Assembly (NCBI GenBank): GCA_003446775.1
Contig: DMCH01000132.1
Span: 38,255-47,599 of the forward strand
Reading direction: 5' to 3'
Origin: Chloroflexota bacterium
Lineage (GTDB): Bacteria > Chloroflexota > Dormibacteria > Dormibacterales > Dormibacteraceae
Length of the DNA stretch: 9,345 bases
Position numbers and translations under genes: made by a program. This document shows positions 6,075 to 9,345 of this stretch, in pieces. Position 1 is the stretch's first letter; every line of letters starts with the position of its first letter. The notes under the pieces are model-generated. The model saw only the letters and a program-made list of their open reading frames with translations. It was not told where the DNA came from and did not search any database.

Positions 6075-6491
6075 ATGAGACGCGGTTTCGGTTTTCTGTG
6101 GGTGGCGCTGACGGGCATCCTGCTCGCGGCCGTCGGCACCATCGCTTACCAGGCCGGCTGGGCGGCGGGCGCGGCCACGCAGGTGCCCGCCGGCGCGGCG
6201 GCGGCGGCTCCGTATTACTACTACGGTCCGCACTTCGACGGCTTCGGATTCTTCGGCTTCTTCTGGTTCCTGTTCATCCTGTTCCTGCTGTTCGTGCTCT
6301 TCCGCATCGCGCGGTTCGGCCGCGGCTGGGGGCACGGTGGCTGGGGTTACCGCGGCGGCTACGGCGGCCACGGTTACGGCGGCGGAAAGGGCGGCATACC
6401 GCCCGCGATCGACGGGCGGATGCAGGAATGGCACCAGCGAGCGCACGGCGAGCCCGCGCCCGCGCCACCGTCAGACACCAAGACCGTCTGA
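6075..6491 (+). CDS. Small Gly-rich two-helix membrane protein next to a two-component system
   Basis: The product has 138 residues. A basic N-terminus (MRR) precedes a first membrane helix at about 7-27. A short Ala-rich outer segment follows with four consecutive tyrosines (47-50), then an intensely aromatic second helix at 57-78 (repeated F and G, then FILFLLFVLF). The cytoplasmic tail begins with R/G/H/Y-rich sequence (77-107) and ends with an amphipathic IPPAIDGRMQEWHQRAHGE stretch (108-126) and a Pro-rich end. I do not recognise a named family. AAGGAG at 6061-6066 is 8 nt from the ATG, the best ribosome binding site in the window, suggesting strong expression. It lies behind the TTCACA repeat and 58 nt ahead of the response regulator, so it is probably a target or accessory of that system. 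A sensory partner for the loop-less kinase is a reasonable inference. Confidence 0.8.
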   Translation: MRRGFGFLWVALTGILLAAVGTIAYQAGWAAGAATQVPAGAAAAAPYYYYGPHFDGFGFFGFFWFLFILFLLFVLFRIARFGRGWGHGGWGYRGGYGGHGYGGGKGGIPPAIDGRMQEWHQRAHGEPAPAPPSDTKTV

Positions 6492-6496
6492 CTTAA

Positions 6497-6538
6497 GGAA
6501 CAACGGCACCGGGGGCTGCGAGCCTTCGGTGCTGTTCC
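6497..6538 (+). promoter_or_regulatory. Long intercistronic hairpin before the response regulator gene
   Basis: The gap between the small membrane protein and the regulator folds into a near-continuous hairpin. GGAACA (6497-6502) pairs with TGTTCC (6533-6538). After an ACG bulge, GCACCG (6506-6511) pairs with CGGTGC (6527-6532). GG/TT wobbles continue into GGCT (6514-6517) with AGCC (6521-6524), closing a GCG loop. No U-run follows, so it is not a standard terminator. It ends 11 nt before the regulator ATG and could lower read-through, protect the upstream message from decay, or control translation. Confidence 0.6.
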
Positions 6539-6549
6539 GGATCCTTACG

Positions 6550-7251
6550 ATGGACGCGGTGACGACCATCCTGGTCGTGGACGATGAGCCACGCATCGTC
6601 CAGCTCGTTCGCGACTACCTCGAGCACGGTGGGTTCACCGTGCTCGTCGCATCTGATGGCCCGACCGCCCTGCGGACGGCACGCACAGGACGCCCCGACC
6701 TCATAATCCTCGACCTTGCCCTGCCGGGGCGAGACGGACTCGATGTGACGCGCGCCCTCCGGCGCGACGGTGAGGTGCCGATCATCATGTTGACCGCGCG
6801 GACCGACGAATCGGACAAGCTGGTCGGCCTCGGGCTCGGCGCCGACGACTACATGACCAAGCCGTTCAGCCCCAAGGAGCTGGTCGCTCGCGTACGTGCA
6901 GTGCTGCGGCGGGCTGAGGGCATGCGGCGCCCCCCGGACGTGATCAGGGTCGGCTCAGACGTCGAGCTCGATGTCCCGCGAATGGACGTGAGGATCGGCG
7001 GCCGCCGCCCGGAGCTCACCAAGACCGAGTTTCAAATCTTGGCGACGATGGCAAGACAGCCGGGCCGCATCTTCACGCGCGCTCAACTGCTCGACGCCGT
7101 GAAAGGCGTGGCCTTCGATTCCTACGAGCGGGCGATCGACGCCCACATCAAGAACATCAGGCGGAAGATCGAGCCGCAGCCGGGCCGGCCTCGGTACGTG
7201 CTGACAGTGTTCGGAGTCGGTTACCGTTTCGCCGAGCCACCCGACCGATGA
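6550..7251 (+). CDS. OmpR/PhoB-family response regulator
   Basis: From ATG 6550 the product has 233 residues, standard for the family. The receiver domain (about 6-120) has acidic residues D11/D12, phospho-acceptor D55 in LIILDLALPG, T82 in MLTAR and K104 in TKPFSPKEL. A winged-helix DNA-binding domain (about 135-230) has LTKTEFQILATMARQPGRIF, RAQLLDAVKG, the recognition region AIDAHIKNIRRKIE, and the terminal YVLTVFGVGYRF wing. It should be phosphorylated by the kinase encoded next, whose gene it overlaps by 4 nt (ATGA at 7248-7251). The start has almost no Shine-Dalgarno and lies just behind a long hairpin. GTG 6529 is an in-frame alternative but lies inside that hairpin, so ATG is preferred. 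A likely binding site is the TTCACA repeat at 6004-6020. Confidence 0.97.
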   Translation: MDAVTTILVVDDEPRIVQLVRDYLEHGGFTVLVASDGPTALRTARTGRPDLIILDLALPGRDGLDVTRALRRDGEVPIIMLTARTDESDKLVGLGLGADDYMTKPFSPKELVARVRAVLRRAEGMRRPPDVIRVGSDVELDVPRMDVRIGGRRPELTKTEFQILATMARQPGRIFTRAQLLDAVKGVAFDSYERAIDAHIKNIRRKIEPQPGRPRYVLTVFGVGYRFAEPPDR

Positions 7252-8366
7252 AAACCGCATGGGGACCGCCTCCCCGCCGCCGGCCGCCATGGTGGCCGGA
7301 GAACCAGCCGTGGCCGCCACCGCGCCGTTGGCGCCGCGGAGGCCTGCCTTTTTTCTGGCGCATGGGTTGCTTGATCCTCGGCGTGATCGGGCTGGTCGCC
7401 GTGGTCGGCGCCCTGGTGACGGCCCTGGTGATCACTCTGCTGAGCTGGCTGCTGGGTCCGACTGCGCTCAGCCAGAGCACGGCCGAGGTCGTGCTGGTGA
7501 TCACATTCCTGCTCCTCGGCGCCTCAGCGGTCGTGGCCCAGCGTGGGATCCGCCGCTTCTCGCGGCCTATGGACAACCTGATCGAGGCGGCGGGCAGGAT
7601 CGAAAAGGGAGACTACTCGGCCCACCTGGCCGAGACCGGCCCGAGGGAGTTGAGGTCGGTCGCCCGAGCCTTCAACGCGATGTCAGCTCGCCTCAAGGCC
7701 AGCGACGAGCAGCGCCGGAGCTTCCTGGCCGACGTCGCGCACGAGCTGCGCACGCCGCTGTCGATCATCCGCGGGCAGGCGGAAGCGATTGCCGACGGCG
7801 TGTACCCGGGGGATCCCGATCACGTGATGCCCATCCTCGATGCGACTCGCACGCTCGAGGTCCTGGTCGAGGACCTGCGCACGCTCGTGCTCACCGAAGC
7901 GGGCAGCCTGGTCCTGAATCGCGAGCACATCGAGCCCGGCGCGCTCGTGCAGGACGTGCTGGCGTCTTTCGAGACCCAGAGTGAAGCCTTCGGCGTGAGC
8001 ATGGCGTCGGCGATCGACTCGACGGTGCCTCCGGTCGACGTCGATCCAGCGCGCATTCGAAGCGCCCTCGCCAACGTGGTCTCGAATGCAATCCGCCACA
8101 CGCCGGCCGGGGGGTCGATTCGGATCGAGGTGCATATGGCCGGCGATCAAGTGACGATCACCGTTCAGGACACCGGGGAGGGCATCTCGCCGGAGATCCT
8201 CCCGCGCGTTTTTCAGCGCTTCGTCAAGGGGCCCGGTTCGACGGGTTCCGGCCTGGGCCTGGCGATCACCCACGACATCATCACGGCCCACGGGGGCACG
8301 GTCGACATTCAGAGCACTCTCGGCTCGGGCACGACGGTGCGGATCATGCTGCCACCCGCAACCTGA
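7248..8366 (+). CDS. Sensor histidine kinase with minimal extracytoplasmic loop
   Basis: This 372-residue kinase starts with a cytoplasmic tail rich in Pro, Trp and Arg (5-32, including RRRPPWWPENQPWPPP). Two membrane helices follow, at about 39-69 and 81-98, joined by only about a dozen residues (GPTALSQSTAE). A HAMP linker spans about 100-152. The HisKA helix carries the phospho-accepting H165 in DVAHELRTPLSIIRGQAE. The ATPase domain has the N box with N280 in NVVSNAIRHTP, D308-TGEGI, FQRFVKGPG and the G2 box GSGLGLAI (333-340). All catalytic motifs are intact. With no room for an external sensor domain, the stimulus is probably perceived within the membrane or through another protein; the small membrane protein at 6075 is the obvious candidate. 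It is translationally coupled to the response regulator by a 4-nt overlap. Confidence 0.97.
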   Translation: MKTAWGPPPRRRPPWWPENQPWPPPRRWRRGGLPFFWRMGCLILGVIGLVAVVGALVTALVITLLSWLLGPTALSQSTAEVVLVITFLLLGASAVVAQRGIRRFSRPMDNLIEAAGRIEKGDYSAHLAETGPRELRSVARAFNAMSARLKASDEQRRSFLADVAHELRTPLSIIRGQAEAIADGVYPGDPDHVMPILDATRTLEVLVEDLRTLVLTEAGSLVLNREHIEPGALVQDVLASFETQSEAFGVSMASAIDSTVPPVDVDPARIRSALANVVSNAIRHTPAGGSIRIEVHMAGDQVTITVQDTGEGISPEILPRVFQRFVKGPGSTGSGLGLAITHDIITAHGGTVDIQSTLGSGTTVRIMLPPAT

Positions 8367-8396
8367 CAGGGCCTTCATCTGAAATGATTTGCGTGC

Positions 8397-8996
8397 TTGG
8401 CCAAGAAGAAGGGTAAGAGCTCGACCAGGACGGCGGCCGCTCAGACGATCGACCGCCGGCGTCCAGCCAGACCGCTAGAGGGGGAAGACCTACTCACGAC
8501 GCGGTGGGAAGACGCGCGCCACTGGATGAGCATCTACGCCGATCTCCTCGAGTTCAAGCGCGGGATCCTCGATCGGGTGCGCCGCGACATGGCCAACCTG
8601 AAGCCCGTCGCCCAGAAGGCGGCGGCCGTCGACCTGGAGATCATCGAGACCCAGATGTATGGATACGAGGAGCGCCTGGATCTCTGGTACGGCCGGCTCT
8701 GGGAGCTCCACGGGTTGGACCTGGATCCGGCCGGCCGGATGGTGAGGCACCAGGGCCGTGAAGTTGCCCTCACCAAGCGTGAGTTCCAGCTGCTGCAGTT
8801 CCTCCTCGACCATCCCCACCGCTTCTTCACCACGACACAGATCCTCGGTCAGGCATGGGCGGACCCCGCCCTTTTCCCGGAGGAGGTCCGCAATTACGTG
8901 CGCCGACTCCGGAAGATCCTCATCGATCTCGCGATCCCAGTTGACCTCGTCAACAAGCCAGGCAAGGGTTACTCGCTGGTATTCCGCCTCGACTGA
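8397..8996 (+). CDS. Receiver-less OmpR-type winged-helix protein with N-terminal helical domain
   Basis: The product has 199 residues. A basic, probably disordered start (1-30) is followed by a long helical region at about 36-106, with WEDARHWMSIYADLLEFKRG and a later MYGYEERLDLWYGRLWELHG. Residues 115-198 form an OmpR/PhoB-type winged helix: VALTKREFQLLQFLLDHPHR, TTQILGQAWAD, VRNYVRRLRKILID and a C-terminal KPGKGYSLVFRLD wing. There is no receiver domain, so it is not a standard response regulator; the helical part may mediate dimerisation or sense a partner. TTG 8397 is the only start possible before an in-frame stop at 8385-8387, short of losing most of the helix region at ATG 8526. Its register against the next gene supports TTG. 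It begins 30 nt after the kinase gene and may be co-transcribed with it. Confidence 0.85.
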   Translation: MAKKKGKSSTRTAAAQTIDRRRPARPLEGEDLLTTRWEDARHWMSIYADLLEFKRGILDRVRRDMANLKPVAQKAAAVDLEIIETQMYGYEERLDLWYGRLWELHGLDLDPAGRMVRHQGREVALTKREFQLLQFLLDHPHRFFTTTQILGQAWADPALFPEEVRNYVRRLRKILIDLAIPVDLVNKPGKGYSLVFRLD

Positions 8997-9064
8997 CCGC
9001 CGCAAGGCTCGCTGCGTCGGAATGTTGCTGATCTTTTTACGTCGGTCGCCGTATTTCTTAGGGC

Positions 9065-9345
9065 ATGAAGAAGGTTCTGCCCGGGAAAGCGCGTCCGGAC
9101 ATCGACGCGGCGGTGCGCGGTGGGGATTGGGCCCAGGCCATGGATGGCGAGGGCGCTCCAGAAAACGCAACGCTCGAGCACGCGCTCTACTGGAAGCAGA
9201 TCTACACCGAGATCCTCGCCATGGAGGAGAAGGTGCTAGCCCGCATCCGCCAGCTGATGACCACGCAGTCCGACCAGGGCCGCCGCGAGGTCGAGCTGAC
9301 GAACGTCCCCGTCGTGGTCGCCCAGGCCGAGAGATTCCGGCAGCG
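9065..9345 (+). CDS. Partial hypothetical protein sharing the helical domain of the preceding gene
   Basis: An open frame from ATG 9065 runs off the right edge, giving 93 codons. After a variable first 36 residues it reads LEHALYWKQIYTEILAMEEK, then VLARIRQLM and a charged helical stretch through VVAQAERFR. Residues 38-62 align without a gap to the same residue numbers of the 8397-8996 protein: E38, A40, W43, I46-Y47, L51, L58, R60 and R62 are identical, and I/L, V/I and D/E exchanges fill most of the rest. This supports both a shared domain and the chosen starts. Whether a winged helix follows cannot be seen. Only a short AGGG lies just before the ATG. No named family is recognised. Confidence 0.75.
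   Translation, partial: MKKVLPGKARPDIDAAVRGGDWAQAMDGEGAPENATLEHALYWKQIYTEILAMEEKVLARIRQLMTTQSDQGRREVELTNVPVVVAQAERFRQ

Noticed and set aside
5865..6446. Leftward open frame opposite the Gly-rich membrane protein
   Set aside because: Its acidic, low-complexity product is the complement of the Gly/Tyr/Phe-rich gene; the plus-strand frame has the strong ribosome binding site and membrane helices.
8997..9064. Terminator between the last two genes
   Set aside because: Only a 4-bp stem (CGCA/TGCG) with an 8-nt loop is seen and the T-run at 9034-9038 is not adjacent, so a terminator is not supported.
8490..9170. Leftward open frame of 226 codons
   Set aside because: Antisense to the winged-helix protein and its neighbour, with no recognisable features.

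Overview
The window comes from a GC-rich bacterial chromosome with short gaps, small overlapping gene pairs on both strands and weak Shine-Dalgarno signals before many genes. Two neighbouring F420-type oxidoreductase genes suggest an organism that makes coenzyme F420. An in-frame UGA in a GrdB-like gene suggests one that also uses selenocysteine. Together these fit a soil-type Terrabacteria lineage (Actinomycetota, Chloroflexota or Candidatus Dormibacterota). That placement is inference; there is no marker gene here. I see no tRNA, rRNA, CRISPR array, insertion sequence or phage gene.

Layout. Bases 1-917 (minus strand) carry a truncated luciferase-like F420-dependent oxidoreductase behind an Rv3369-type PPOX flavin/deazaflavin protein. 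Divergent from them at 932 is a complete Cys-type msrB. Bases 1343-3740 (minus) look like a three-gene operon read from 3740 downward: a LysE/RhtB exporter, a PhzF-family isomerase, and a GrdB-like protein. The PhzF and GrdB-like genes overlap by 4 nt. The GrdB-like gene is split by a UGA that I read as selenocysteine in a Sec-Pro-Asp-Cys motif, with a SECIS-like hairpin just downstream. At 3925-4410 (+) is a membrane-anchored Cys-rich hypothetical protein that converges on a glycerophosphodiester phosphodiesterase (4403-5107, minus). Divergent from the latter is a short-chain dehydrogenase (5150-5977) whose catalytic Tyr, and probably Ser, are replaced.

Bases 6004-8366 form a sensory module. 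It has a TTCACA direct repeat with 11-bp period, a small Gly-rich two-helix membrane protein with a strong ribosome binding site, a long intercistronic hairpin, an OmpR-type response regulator, and a histidine kinase overlapping it by 4 nt. The kinase has almost no extracytoplasmic loop and a Pro/Trp/Arg-rich N-terminal tail, so it may sense the membrane or the small protein. Behind it lie a receiver-less OmpR-type DNA-binding protein (8397-8996) and the start of another gene (9065 to the end). These two share an N-terminal helical domain in gap-free register.

The two most promising leads are the exporter / PhzF / selenoprotein operon (1343-3740) and the tandem helical-domain proteins after the two-component system (8397-9345).
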